DNA from: Candidatus Aegiribacteria sp.
GTDB taxonomy: Bacteria > Fermentibacterota > Fermentibacteria > Fermentibacterales > JCC-6
Length of the DNA stretch: 37,970 bases
Reading direction: 5' to 3'
Assembly (NCBI GenBank): GCA_021108435.1
Contig: JAIOQY010000213.1
Coordinates: 1 to 37,970, forward strand
The translations under genes were made by a program, and so were the position numbers. Under the pieces are notes generated by a model. The model saw only the letters and a program-made list of their open reading frames with translations, had not been told where the DNA came from and ran no database searches. Of this stretch, positions 16,368 to 24,720 are shown in pieces. Each line of letters begins with the position of its first letter. Within the stretch, counting starts at the first letter, position 1.

Positions 16368-17462
16368 ATGTCAGACACCTACCGAATACTAGCGATCAAT
16401 CCCGGCTCCACGTCTACGAAAATATCTGTATTTGAGAGCGAAAAGGAAGTATGGTCCACTAAATTAAGTCATTCCAGTGATGATCTGGCTGGATTCGACC
16501 ATATTTTCGAACAATATGATTTCAGAAAGGATGTTATTGAAAACGAGCTTGAGAAAGCCGATTACGACATTGCATCCTTCGATGCGATTGTTGGTCGGGG
16601 TGGAGTTCTTCATCCCATTGAGGGAGGAACATACGAAGTTGATGAAAAGCTCCTCGAAGACCTCCGCGAGGGAGTTCAGGGGGAGCATGTTTCCAATCTG
16701 GGAGCTCCAATAGCAAATGAACTTGCTCACGAAGCCCACTGTCCCGCGTTTATAGTCGATCCGGTTGTTGTAGATGAGATGGAACCTCTTGCAAGGTTCT
16801 CAGGTCATCCTGATCTTCCAAGAAGATCGATCTTCCATGCCCTGAATCAGAAAGCCGTTGCACGGAAGGCATCCGCGGATATTAAGAGATCATACGATAA
16901 GGTAAATCTTATAGTAGTCCATCTCGGTGGTGGAATCTCAGTGGGTGCTCATAAAGCCGGAAGGGTCATTGACGTCAATAACGCTCTTAATGGTGATGGT
17001 CCATTCACACCTGAAAGATCCGGAGGTTTGCCGGTAGGTGATCTTACAGCGCTTTGCTTCAGTGGAAAACGCACTCTGCCGGAAGTCAAAAAAATGATAA
17101 AGGGCGCTGGCGGTATTGTAGCTTATCTTGGTACAAACGATATGATGCTCGTCGAGGATAAAATCAGAGAAGGAGACAGGAAGTTCGCTCTGGTCTACGA
17201 AGCAATGGCGTATCAGGTAAGCAAAGAAATTGGAGCCATGGCAACTGTACTTGAGGGAAATGTTGATGCAATAGTCCTGACCGGTGGAATCGCTTATGAC
17301 AAGAATTTCGTGGAAATGATTCGAAACCATACGGGATTCATTGCAGAGATTCTGGTCTATCAGGGTGAGATGGAAATGGAAGCTCTTGCACTTGGAGGTT
17401 TGAGGGTACTTCGGAAAGAAGAGAACGCAAAAAAATACAACCCGCGGAGGAAAGCTCTCTAA
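16368..17462 (+). CDS. buk: Butyrate kinase
   Basis: 364 residues of the acetate/butyrate kinase (ASKHA) family, Buk subgroup. Segments: [14 protein letters not shown] (phosphate loop), [84 protein letters not shown] (in parts), [15 protein letters not shown] and [10 protein letters not shown]. Converts butyryl phosphate plus ADP to butyrate plus ATP; related enzymes also take isobutyrate. The ATG at 16368 is chosen over an upstream in-frame ATG (16335) because GGAGAAGA precedes it and the family N-terminus starts there. The TAA stop overlaps the ATG of the mutase gene by 1 bp. Confidence 0.95.
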   Translation: MSDTYRILAINPGSTSTKISVFESEKEVWSTKLSHSSDDLAGFDHIFEQYDFRKDVIENELEKADYDIASFDAIVGRGGVLHPIEGGTYEVDEKLLEDLREGVQGEHVSNLGAPIANELAHEAHCPAFIVDPVVVDEMEPLARFSGHPDLPRRSIFHALNQKAVARKASADIKRSYDKVNLIVVHLGGGISVGAHKAGRVIDVNNALNGDGPFTPERSGGLPVGDLTALCFSGKRTLPEVKKMIKGAGGIVAYLGTNDMMLVEDKIREGDRKFALVYEAMAYQVSKEIGAMATVLEGNVDAIVLTGGIAYDKNFVEMIRNHTGFIAEILVYQGEMEMEALALGGLRVLRKEENAKKYNPRRKAL

Positions 17463-19126
17463 TGAGTGATGCAGCATTCGAAAAGAGAAAGAAATTCTGG
17501 GAAGAGAATATCCTTGACCCTGTTCTGAATAAATTCCCTGAAAGAAAGGAAACTTTCGTTACCGGATCGGGAGAGCCGGTGGAACGCGTTTACTTCTCTG
17601 AAAAACCGGATGAGGAATATCTTAGAAAACAGGGCTTCCCCGGGCAGTATCCTTTCACGAGGGGAGTACAGCCCACAATGTACAGGGGCCGTTTCTGGAC
17701 AATGAGACAATATGCGGGGTTCGGAACGGCGGAAGAATCAAATAAACGATATCGCTACCTTCTTGAACAGGGGCAGACCGGGCTTTCAGTTGCGTTTGAT
17801 CTCCCAACTCAGATCGGATACGATTCAGACCATCCACTCTGTGAGGGTGAGATAGGTAAGGTCGGCGTCGCTATTGACAGCCTCTCTGATATGGAGATCC
17901 TTTTCAATCAGATCCCCCTTGATAGTGTATCAACCTCTATGACCATAAACGCTCCTGCTGCGGTTCTCCTTGCGATGTACATTACGGTTGCGGAAAAGCA
18001 GGGTGTCCAGGCTAAAATGCTTCGTGGCACAATTCAGAATGACATCCTGAAGGAGTACATGGCCCGTGGAACCTATATTTTCCCCCCAGAGCAATCCATG
18101 AGGCTCATAACTGACATCTTCTGCTACTGCAGTGACAATGTACCGAAATGGAACACAATAAGTATTTCAGGATATCACATTCGAGAAGCAGGGTGTACTG
18201 CTGCACAGGAAGTTGCATTCACTCTTGCCGACGGTATAGCATACGTTGAAGCAGCAATTGAAGCAGGGTTGAATGTCGATGATTTCGCGCCCAGACTCAG
18301 TTTTTTCTTCAACGCGCACAATGATCTGCTTGAGGAAGTAGCTAAATTCAGAGCTGCAAGGAGATTATGGGGACAAATCATGAAAGAGCGGTTCAAAGCA
18401 GAGAATCCGAAGAGCTTGATGCTCCGTTTTCACACTCAGACAGCTGGCTCCTCACTGACTGCTCAGCAACCGGATAACAATATCGTGAGGGTAGCAATTC
18501 AGACTCTTGCAGCAGTACTCGGCGGCACCCAGAGCCTGCACACGAACAGCAGAGACGAAGCCCTTTCTCTTCCAACCGAACAGGCGGTACGTATCGCTCT
18601 TAGAACACAGCAGATTGTGGCCAACGAATCCGGCATCGCTAATACGGTTGATCCGCTTGCGGGAAGCTATTTCGTTGAGAATCTCACAGATAAAATAGAA
18701 ACGGAAGCGCTGGAATATATCAGGAAAATCGATTCAATGGGTGGAATGGTCAACTCAATTGAGAGCGGATATCCTCAGAGAAAGATACAGGAATCAGCTT
18801 ACGAATATCAGCGTGATATTGAAAGAAAAGAAAGAGTAGTTGTCGGAGTTAACAGTTATAGAGTTCCGGAAGGACCGCCGGAAGGTCTGCTGAAGGTAGA
18901 CCCTTCCGTTGCTGAATCACAGATTTCAAAGCTTGACAATATAAGGAATAACAGGGATAACGGTGCTGTTGATACAAGTCTTGAAGTCCTTCAGAAAGCT
19001 GCAGACTCTACAGATAATTTGATGCCGTTCATACTTGACTCCGTACGCTGCTATGCAACTCTTGGTGAAATATGCAGGGTACTCAGGGATGAATTCGGCG
19101 AATACAGACCTGGTACAGTTTTGTAA
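17462..19126 (+). CDS. mcmA: Methylmalonyl-CoA mutase, catalytic (alpha) subunit without B12 domain
   Basis: 554 residues, the length of the stand-alone TIM-barrel subunit; there is no C-terminal DxHxxG cobalamin-binding domain, so a separate B12 subunit must be encoded elsewhere. Motifs: [72 protein letters not shown] and [14 protein letters not shown]. By alignment from memory to the Propionibacterium enzyme, the carboxylate-binding Tyr89 and Arg207 correspond to Tyr84 and Arg202 here and are both kept, which favours methylmalonyl-CoA over isobutyryl-CoA (Phe and Gln in that mutase). It likely interconverts succinyl-CoA and methylmalonyl-CoA. Translationally coupled to buk. Confidence 0.93.
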   Translation: MSDAAFEKRKKFWEENILDPVLNKFPERKETFVTGSGEPVERVYFSEKPDEEYLRKQGFPGQYPFTRGVQPTMYRGRFWTMRQYAGFGTAEESNKRYRYLLEQGQTGLSVAFDLPTQIGYDSDHPLCEGEIGKVGVAIDSLSDMEILFNQIPLDSVSTSMTINAPAAVLLAMYITVAEKQGVQAKMLRGTIQNDILKEYMARGTYIFPPEQSMRLITDIFCYCSDNVPKWNTISISGYHIREAGCTAAQEVAFTLADGIAYVEAAIEAGLNVDDFAPRLSFFFNAHNDLLEEVAKFRAARRLWGQIMKERFKAENPKSLMLRFHTQTAGSSLTAQQPDNNIVRVAIQTLAAVLGGTQSLHTNSRDEALSLPTEQAVRIALRTQQIVANESGIANTVDPLAGSYFVENLTDKIETEALEYIRKIDSMGGMVNSIESGYPQRKIQESAYEYQRDIERKERVVVGVNSYRVPEGPPEGLLKVDPSVAESQISKLDNIRNNRDNGAVDTSLEVLQKAADSTDNLMPFILDSVRCYATLGEICRVLRDEFGEYRPGTVL

Positions 19127-19180
19127 CCGAAAGCCACTCCATATGGGGTGGTCGAGTTTAGTGAGAAAGGAATATTCAAC

Positions 19181-20779
19181 TTGAAGTTTCATAGAATCTG
19201 TATTACATCTTCGGTGGTTCTAATATTTTTCTTTACCGCATGTTTCGGTCCTTCAGCAGATAATTCCACCTGGATTCTGACTGTCGGCGATGACACCGTA
19301 TCCGTTGGACAGCTCGGTGAATCATGGCTTGGAATGGATAGCCTTCAGAGGGAATCTTTCCTGTCAAAGGACAATACCATTGGAGAATTCATTGTAGCCT
19401 ACGGGAGACGAGTCATTCTTGAGAAGGAGCTTGAAGCAGAGGGATATCTGACTGATCCTCTCATTCTATCTTTCAAGGGTTCATGGTTAATGGTCGAAAC
19501 CGCTAAAGCCGCGAAGATAATGCTGGTTGCCAGGGAGGCTGATGAAGTTACCGAGTCCGATATTCAGTACTACGGCGAGCACCTGGGCAGGAATGTAGTG
19601 TATACGGTTAATCCTGGTTCTTACAATGAATACCACGTCGGTCCTGTACATCTCCCGAATCTGCAACGTGAATTTGCCATGCATCTTGATACTTTGGCAT
19701 TACATGAAATGGGAACCGACGAATCGGGGCTGCTTGTACGGCTCGACACATTGATAATGGTTGATTCCGTTCTTATTAAAAATGCGCTTTCAAATCCGGT
19801 CACAGTCAGTGATATGGCAATAAGAGATCTTTCTAATGCAAGATTCAACCGATGGGCACAGAGCATCAGCAGCCGAATCTACACTGATTACTCGGTCACT
19901 GTTGATACAGTTAAAGTTATTGATTTCACTCAGCATCTTATCGGCAATAATCCTGATATGTCTGATGATATCGTTATCGTTGAATCAGATTTCGGAGCCT
20001 GGACAGTAAAGAATCTTGAAGACGAGATTCTTTTTCTTGACACTCGCATTGATGTTCAGCCAGGATCTTCAGTCTGGATTGAAGATATGATTCAGGTCCT
20101 GCTGATGCAGTGCTATTTCTATGAATTCATGCAGGAGGAAGCTCCCGAAATAGTTGACTCCCTGCGCTTGGAATCTGAAACCTACCTGCTCAATTTCGCC
20201 TCCGAAAAGTACTATAATGACATGATAAGCTCAAATGTAACCGTAACTGAATCAGACATCATATACGAGTACGAGACTCTTGAAGAACCTGTCATGATCG
20301 AGGAGAAGCGTGTACTGCAGGCAGCCTATATTCCGGTTGAAAGAACAGATGATTTCCGGCAGGCGGTATATAGTGAAGAATTGGATGAATTCATCTCAGA
20401 GCTTGACGGCTTCGCATATCTGGTGCCTGATTCGACTAAACCCCAGATAACCAGACCTCTCAGACTTGGTGAAGTTCCAGGAGGTCACGGAGAAGAAGTC
20501 TTTTCACTAGATCCGTCCGATACTACAAGCTGGCTGGGTCCGGTCAGTGTATTCGCTGATGATGGGTCTGCTCTGCTCAGGCTTATAGAAGTAGTACCTC
20601 CAAGGGTTGCAACAATTGATGAAATCAAGCGAAGTCTGAAAAACATGGCTATGACCAGACTTCAGGAGCAGGCCACTGTTGATCTAATTCATGAACTTGA
20701 AGGAAAGTACATTCTTGTCATCAATGAAGACATCCTTGACAAACTACCCTCAGATCCTGGAATGTGGACAACTTTCTAG
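19181..20779 (+). CDS. SurA/PpiC-like peptidyl-prolyl isomerase lipoprotein
   Basis: 532 residues as started at the TTG at 19181, which has AAAGGA about 8 nt upstream and yields a clean lipoprotein signal (LKFHRICITSS... to FFFTAC). An upstream in-frame GTG (19148) is less likely. The mature part begins WILTVGDDTVSVGQLGESW, as in the N-terminal domain of SurA-type chaperones, and has helical stretches with REVILEKELEAEGYL-like spacing. The second half (VTVTESDI..., then EEKRVLQAAYIPVE, GEVPGGHGEEVF, GPVSVFADDGSALLRL) looks like a degenerate parvulin domain. It probably chaperones outer-membrane or secreted proteins in the periplasm. Isomerase activity is uncertain because the parvulin core is divergent. 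Confidence 0.72.
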   Translation: MKFHRICITSSVVLIFFFTACFGPSADNSTWILTVGDDTVSVGQLGESWLGMDSLQRESFLSKDNTIGEFIVAYGRRVILEKELEAEGYLTDPLILSFKGSWLMVETAKAAKIMLVAREADEVTESDIQYYGEHLGRNVVYTVNPGSYNEYHVGPVHLPNLQREFAMHLDTLALHEMGTDESGLLVRLDTLIMVDSVLIKNALSNPVTVSDMAIRDLSNARFNRWAQSISSRIYTDYSVTVDTVKVIDFTQHLIGNNPDMSDDIVIVESDFGAWTVKNLEDEILFLDTRIDVQPGSSVWIEDMIQVLLMQCYFYEFMQEEAPEIVDSLRLESETYLLNFASEKYYNDMISSNVTVTESDIIYEYETLEEPVMIEEKRVLQAAYIPVERTDDFRQAVYSEELDEFISELDGFAYLVPDSTKPQITRPLRLGEVPGGHGEEVFSLDPSDTTSWLGPVSVFADDGSALLRLIEVVPPRVATIDEIKRSLKNMAMTRLQEQATVDLIHELEGKYILVINEDILDKLPSDPGMWTTF

Positions 20780-20781
20780 AT

Positions 20782-20817
20782 CGGTCAGGGGACACGTTTT
20801 ATCGTGTCCCCTGACCG
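20782..20817. terminator. 15-bp perfect hairpin between convergent genes (terminator or REP-like)
   Basis: CGGTCAGGGGACACG (20782-20796) and CGTGTCCCCTGACCG (20803-20817) pair perfectly around TTTTAT. It lies 2 bp after the plus-strand stop and 1 bp before the minus-strand stop at 20819. There is no classical T-tract after the stem on either strand. It shares the GGGGACA core with the palindromes at 711 and 24732 and GGTCAGG with the repeat at 13647, so it may be a repeat element used as a bidirectional terminator. Confidence 0.7.
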
Positions 20818-20818
20818 G

Positions 20819-22315
20819 TTACTTTAAAATCACAACAGAAGCTGTTGCCGATTCTCCTTCAACTCCTACACGAACAATGTAGAAACCTGTTCCCAGGGAT
20901 GATACATCCAAAGCACAGGAGGTGTCTTCGATAAGTCCGGCAGCAACAAGTCTTCCGGAAGTATCGTAGAGTTCAACTGAACCATGTTCAGCCGGATATG
21001 AGATTACTACTTGCGAATAACAGGGGTTTCCATCAATGGTCAGTCCGGAAAGAGCATCAAGAACGATATCTTCCTCTTCAATACCCACCATATGCATAGA
21101 CGGCATGAGCGTGGGATCTCCAAGAAGGACCATTCCCAGATGCCATGACCTTTCAGATGGTGACAATCCGCCCTGAGTGATGTAATCCCACCAGTCAGCG
21201 TATGCTTCACCGATAGACGCGTCGTTCCCCATAGGGGAATAGAATGGTGAGAAATGGAGCATAGCACCGCTCTTGGTGCTTCCAACAGAAGCCAGACCGG
21301 ACGCAGTACAGAATGTATACACGGAGCCCATGCAATGAACAGTCGTGAACCTGGCATTAGAACAGGCAAACAGATTGTAGAAGTGGGCAAACGGGTTCGC
21401 TGGAACCAGTTCATTCCAGGTAGTGGTAGGACCTGGCTGCCAGTAGTGCGTGTCAGGTCCGGAATGAACGAATGGACTTATCCACACGTAAGTATAGGGA
21501 AGCCTGTTTTCGAGATAGTCAGTGCCATTAGTTGCGTTTGCCTCACTGACAAGAACGGTATTTGAATAGAGCTTACCCATGTCGGCAGCCCATTCATCCG
21601 CCCATGGGATCCAGTCATCGTCCACATAACACAAGGCAACTGGCAATACCGGATCGTTATTTGTTCTCCATTCATGGATTCGCTGGAGATAGGCATTTAG
21701 CAGGTCGACAGGATCACCGAGAGCAGAAAGGTTATCGACTTTAATTCTACCAACATAAATTTCAGGATCAAGACTTCCACCGATAGTGTCATACTTGCCA
21801 TCGTTACCGGGAACACCTTCAGACGGATACCCTATCCAGAGATCCTCCCATGTACCATCCAGATCCATAAAGAAGTAATCAGCTGGAAAGGATTCTCCAT
21901 ACCTCAAAAAATCATTATCCATCATGCACCATGCCACAGGTAGATTGCCGATGAGTATCGCACCCTTAAGATCGCTATTATTGTAGTTAAATTCGAGGTA
22001 ATCCTTGATATCCTCAGGTGAGGTATAGGGAATTTCAATCACCTCCGCAGTCAGTCCCTGGGAGGTGATGTCAGCAATCCACTGATCCAGCAGCCCGGTA
22101 TCAAGACTGTCTGTCAATCCCTCTTCGAAGATCATTACCAGATCAGCTCCATCAGTTCCCCTGATTATTCTTATACTGAATGGTTCATAATCAGGCTGAC
22201 TGTAAAGCCATTCTTCATACGTATCCGGAACGTAATTCGGGTCAGGATTAACTGTAAGCGGAATCTCATCGTAAATATCACCGAATAATGCCATTGCTAT
22301 CATAATCAGAATCAT
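20819..22315 (-). CDS. C25 (gingipain)-like cysteine peptidase with type IX sorting domain
   Basis: 498 residues. A short hydrophobic N-terminus (MILIMIAMALFG) is followed by a caspase-like C25 core: GAILIGNLPVAW, a metal/acidic region around GNDGKYDTIGG, PEIYVGRIKVDNL, a candidate catalytic His284 in VHSGPDTHYW and Cys318 in NLFACSNARF, then VGSTKSGAML and MVLLGDPTLMP. The last ~80 residues form a T9SS type A sorting domain (VELYDTSGRLVAAGLIED to FYIVRVG and a final SVVILK). It is likely secreted to the cell surface and may be a protease. The start is the ATG at 22315 with GGAGG 7 nt upstream, not the TTG at 22336, which falls inside the end of the neighbouring RAYT element. Confidence 0.82.
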   Translation of the reverse strand: MILIMIAMALFGDIYDEIPLTVNPDPNYVPDTYEEWLYSQPDYEPFSIRIIRGTDGADLVMIFEEGLTDSLDTGLLDQWIADITSQGLTAEVIEIPYTSPEDIKDYLEFNYNNSDLKGAILIGNLPVAWCMMDNDFLRYGESFPADYFFMDLDGTWEDLWIGYPSEGVPGNDGKYDTIGGSLDPEIYVGRIKVDNLSALGDPVDLLNAYLQRIHEWRTNNDPVLPVALCYVDDDWIPWADEWAADMGKLYSNTVLVSEANATNGTDYLENRLPYTYVWISPFVHSGPDTHYWQPGPTTTWNELVPANPFAHFYNLFACSNARFTTVHCMGSVYTFCTASGLASVGSTKSGAMLHFSPFYSPMGNDASIGEAYADWWDYITQGGLSPSERSWHLGMVLLGDPTLMPSMHMVGIEEEDIVLDALSGLTIDGNPCYSQVVISYPAEHGSVELYDTSGRLVAAGLIEDTSCALDVSSLGTGFYIVRVGVEGESATASVVILK

Positions 22316-22370
22316 AATACAACCTCCGGGGGTCAAACCTTGTATTTATACTTATTGCACTATTACTACA

Positions 22371-23237
22371 CTAATATTTACTATAATCACGCTCTTTCTT
22401 TACAATACGTGACACAGTTGCAAAGTTCAGTTCTAAGAAATCAGCTATCTCCTTCTGGCTGTATCCGTAGTCAATATAGGCCTTATATATAGCTTTGTCT
22501 CTTGCTTCTTTTACAGACCTCACGCCAATGACAAACAATTTCTCAATTGAAGGTCTATTCGAATATCGCTGACGCTTCGTAAATTCAGATTCATTTTTGG
22601 AATCACTCATTATATCTTCTAGAGACTCTACGAATTTGTCTTCACCGAGTATCAATCCTCCCCTAGTATCTTCAAGCGGAGAATCACCTGATATTCCATC
22701 AAGTACAAACTTCCTGAAATTTTCTCCGGCTGTCCCAGATGAACTTTCAAAATGCTTTTGCAGGGCCGCAGTCTTAATAAAGGGCATGCTTTCATCAATT
22801 CCAGCCATCTGCCTGTAGCTGCTCCAGAGATAATCTTCCGGCCTCTCAACAATTCCAGCTTTCACAGGATTAAGTACGATATATCTGCAAAGTTCCAGGA
22901 AGTAATTCTCACCATCAACAACTATCGCGTTGTACCTCCCCTGAAAAACATGTCCGACAAGATCATGATGCTTATTGAAGTACTGTGCGTATATACCGTT
23001 GAGGTTTTGCATTCCCTTAGACAGATTCATTTCGGGAGTCTCGATAAAAAGGTGGTAGTGAGTATCCATTAGACAGAGGGCATAACATTTCCACTTTAGC
23101 CGATTCAGTATTTTCTGTAATATTTCAGAAAACTTATATCTGTCATTATCATCAAGATAAATAGGCTGGCAACGGTTACCACGAACATATACGTGGTAGA
23201 GTGCTCCCGGAAACATAATACGTAATGGTCTTGTCAT
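22371..23237 (-). CDS. REP-associated tyrosine transposase (Y1_Tnp, IS200-like)
   Basis: 288 residues. The N-terminus MTRPLRIMFPGALYHVYVRG is the standard opening of this family. The HUH metal motif is in MDTHYHLFIE (about residue 69), followed by NLSKGMQNLNGIYAQYFN and a region GHVFQGRYNAIVVD that should hold or border the nucleophilic Tyr. The C-terminus has a helix-turn-helix (YGYSQKEIADFLELNFATVSRIVK). Such proteins cut and rejoin single-stranded palindromic DNA. The ATG at 23237 is preferred over a start at 23264 inside the terminal repeat. There is no Shine-Dalgarno; a promoter TTGTAT-16-TATAAT ends 6 bp before the ATG, suggesting a leaderless mRNA. Confidence 0.9.
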   Translation of the reverse strand: MTRPLRIMFPGALYHVYVRGNRCQPIYLDDNDRYKFSEILQKILNRLKWKCYALCLMDTHYHLFIETPEMNLSKGMQNLNGIYAQYFNKHHDLVGHVFQGRYNAIVVDGENYFLELCRYIVLNPVKAGIVERPEDYLWSSYRQMAGIDESMPFIKTAALQKHFESSSGTAGENFRKFVLDGISGDSPLEDTRGGLILGEDKFVESLEDIMSDSKNESEFTKRQRYSNRPSIEKLFVIGVRSVKEARDKAIYKAYIDYGYSQKEIADFLELNFATVSRIVKKERDYSKY

Positions 23238-23243
23238 GGAGAT

Positions 23244-23271
23244 ATTATAATGACAAAATGTCAAAATACAA
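23244..23271 (-). promoter_or_regulatory. Candidate promoter of the RAYT gene, -35 box inside the terminal repeat
   Basis: Minus strand TTGTAT (23266-23271, inside the inverted end) and perfect TATAAT (23244-23249) with a 16-bp spacer. The predicted transcription start falls at or next to the A of the ATG at 23237. Confidence 0.5.
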
Positions 23272-23282
23272 GGTTTGACCCT

Positions 23283-23909
23283 TTAGCGGAGGAATTGGCT
23301 GAGGTCGAGGTTTCGGATGGCGAAGTTCAATGCCGGATACAGGATTCTTGAAAGGGCTCCGAACCAGAGGAGGCCGAATACGATAAACAGGCCAAACCGT
23401 TCCAGCTTTCTATAACTGTACAGAGCCTGTCCGTGAAGAAATCTCGCTACAATTCTGCTGCCATCAAGAGGTGGTATCGGCAGGAGGTTGAAAACCATAA
23501 GTACAATATTCATCAGAGCAGCCATAGCCAGACTGTGCACAAGTATAGTCGGCATTATACCGGATGCGAGATGAAGCAGGGCTGTTAACGCAAGGGCAAT
23601 AGCAAAGTTGGTCGCAGGTCCTGCTATTGCAACCCACATCATTCCCTGTTTTGGATCTCGAAAATGCCTCGGATCAACTGGAACCGGTTTTGCCCATGCA
23701 AGCATTATCGGACTGTTGGTTATTAAAAACATTGCCGGAAGTAGAATGGTTCCAATAGGATCTATGTGAGGAACCGGGTTAAACGTAAGTCTGCCCATTC
23801 TATAGGCTGTGGGATCACCAAGCTTCAGGGCAACATATCCATGAGCTATTTCATGGCATACTACACTGAAGAAAACAAGGATAATTACGAATGGAGTTTC
23901 GATACCCAT
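23283..23909 (-). CDS. M50 family (site-2 protease type) membrane metallopeptidase
   Basis: 208 residues, about five to six membrane segments. The zinc motif is HEIAHG at residues 19-24 in the first helix, and the third ligand is in LLPIPPLDGSRI near residue 141; between them AGPATNFAIALALTALLHL is the usual M50 helix. This is the short, PDZ-less class (like YwhC/Rip-type proteins), expected to cut proteins within the membrane. ATG with GGAGAAG upstream; the start overlaps the stop of the YugP-type gene by 1 bp, so the two peptidases are co-translated. The stop lies 1 bp from the RAYT element. Confidence 0.92.
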   Translation of the reverse strand: MGIETPFVIILVFFSVVCHEIAHGYVALKLGDPTAYRMGRLTFNPVPHIDPIGTILLPAMFLITNSPIMLAWAKPVPVDPRHFRDPKQGMMWVAIAGPATNFAIALALTALLHLASGIMPTILVHSLAMAALMNIVLMVFNLLPIPPLDGSRIVARFLHGQALYSYRKLERFGLFIVFGLLWFGALSRILYPALNFAIRNLDLSQFLR

Positions 23910-24598
23910 TATCTTCTCCTGCCGGCAAGGAGCAGCCAGATCATCTGTCCCAGAGAAGCAAGTGCAGCGGCAACGTAAGTCATGGCGGCAGCGCCGAGAA
24001 CTTTTCGGACGCCCTGCAGTTCACCAGCAGTCATGCTGCCACTTTTCTCAAGGTAAACGACTGCTCTTCTACTTGCATCGAACTCAACTGGAAGAGTAAC
24101 CAGCTGAAACAGCAGCGCTGCGCCGTAAAGAGCAGCACCAACGTAATATAACGCAGTTATATGAAAGAACAGACCACCGATTATCAACGGAAACAGCATC
24201 TGGGATCCCAGATTGGCAACCGGTACCAGCTTCTGTCTGATCTGGAATGGGCCGTAACCCATTGCGTCCTGAACAGCGTGACCGGCTTCATGTGCGGCAA
24301 CTCCAACGGAAGCTATTGATGTTCCCCCGTATACATTCTGAGATAGTCTGAGAGTACTGTTGCGGGAATCGTAGTGATCCGTCAGATGTCCTGAAATTTC
24401 TTCAATACCAATATTCGCAAGACCATAGTTATCAAGTATCTGTCTCGCGACTGCAGCTCCGGAAAGCCCTCTGCCTGTGGAAACCTGACTGAACTTTCTA
24501 TATGTGCCGTTAACCTTTGATCTGGCTATCATACCTATGATCATGGCGGCAATGATGATCAGAAATCCTGCATTCATATCAACGAATCCTAGATACAT
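23909..24598 (-). CDS. YugP-type neutral zinc metallopeptidase
   Basis: 229 residues, membrane protein of the COG2738/YugP family. N-terminal membrane helix (LIIIAAMIIGMIARSK), then KVNGTYRKFSQV and GLSGAAVARQIL typical of the family, the zinc site in VAAHEAGHAVQDA near residue 103, and at least two further membrane segments (LFPLIIGGLFFHITALYYVGA region and the C-terminal MTYVAAALASLGQMIWLLL). The glutamate/histidine-rich core is intact. Substrate unknown. ATG at 24598; a second ATG 21 bp downstream has an AGGA at suitable distance. It heads a unit with the M50 peptidase. Confidence 0.9.
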   Translation of the reverse strand: MYLGFVDMNAGFLIIIAAMIIGMIARSKVNGTYRKFSQVSTGRGLSGAAVARQILDNYGLANIGIEEISGHLTDHYDSRNSTLRLSQNVYGGTSIASVGVAAHEAGHAVQDAMGYGPFQIRQKLVPVANLGSQMLFPLIIGGLFFHITALYYVGAALYGAALLFQLVTLPVEFDASRRAVVYLEKSGSMTAGELQGVRKVLGAAAMTYVAAALASLGQMIWLLLAGRRR

Positions 24599-24720
24599 TT
24601 CCCGTCCCCTGTCCCATCTTTGCGCGTACGTTCACCCAGAGAGCGCATGTCCGCAGCAAATCCGTTTGTTTTAATGAATATAAGCAAGATTCCCTTGATG
24701 CGGGGACACGCAGCAGAGCG
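24599..24720. other. Intergenic spacer with degenerate GGGGACA-type repeats
   Basis: 122 bp between the DUF2334 gene and the YugP gene. It holds GCGCATGTCCGCA (about 24643-24655) and TGCGGGGACACGC (about 24696-24708), an imperfect inverted pair related to the inner hairpin at 711-738, plus GTCCCCTGTCCC near 24604. No clear promoter is visible. Confidence 0.45.

Larger units (their letters stand above)
22330..23281 (-). mobile_element. RAYT (REP-associated tyrosine transposase) element with 18-bp inverted ends
   Basis: Ends are perfect 18-bp inverted repeats: GGGTCAAACCTTGTATTT at 22330-22347 and its complement at 23264-23281. Between them is one gene, an IS200-like HUH transposase. The left end lies just upstream of the Shine-Dalgarno of the C25 peptidase gene and the right end lies 1 bp from the stop of the M50 peptidase gene. 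Inside the right end TGACA-AAA-TGTCA (23251-23263) forms another small hairpin. I see no target duplication, as expected for HUH-type elements. Confidence 0.8.

Noticed and set aside
17462-19126. Isobutyryl-CoA mutase, suggested by the coupled butyrate kinase
   Set aside because: The positions that are Phe and Gln in isobutyryl-CoA mutase are Tyr84 and Arg202 here, as in methylmalonyl-CoA mutase.
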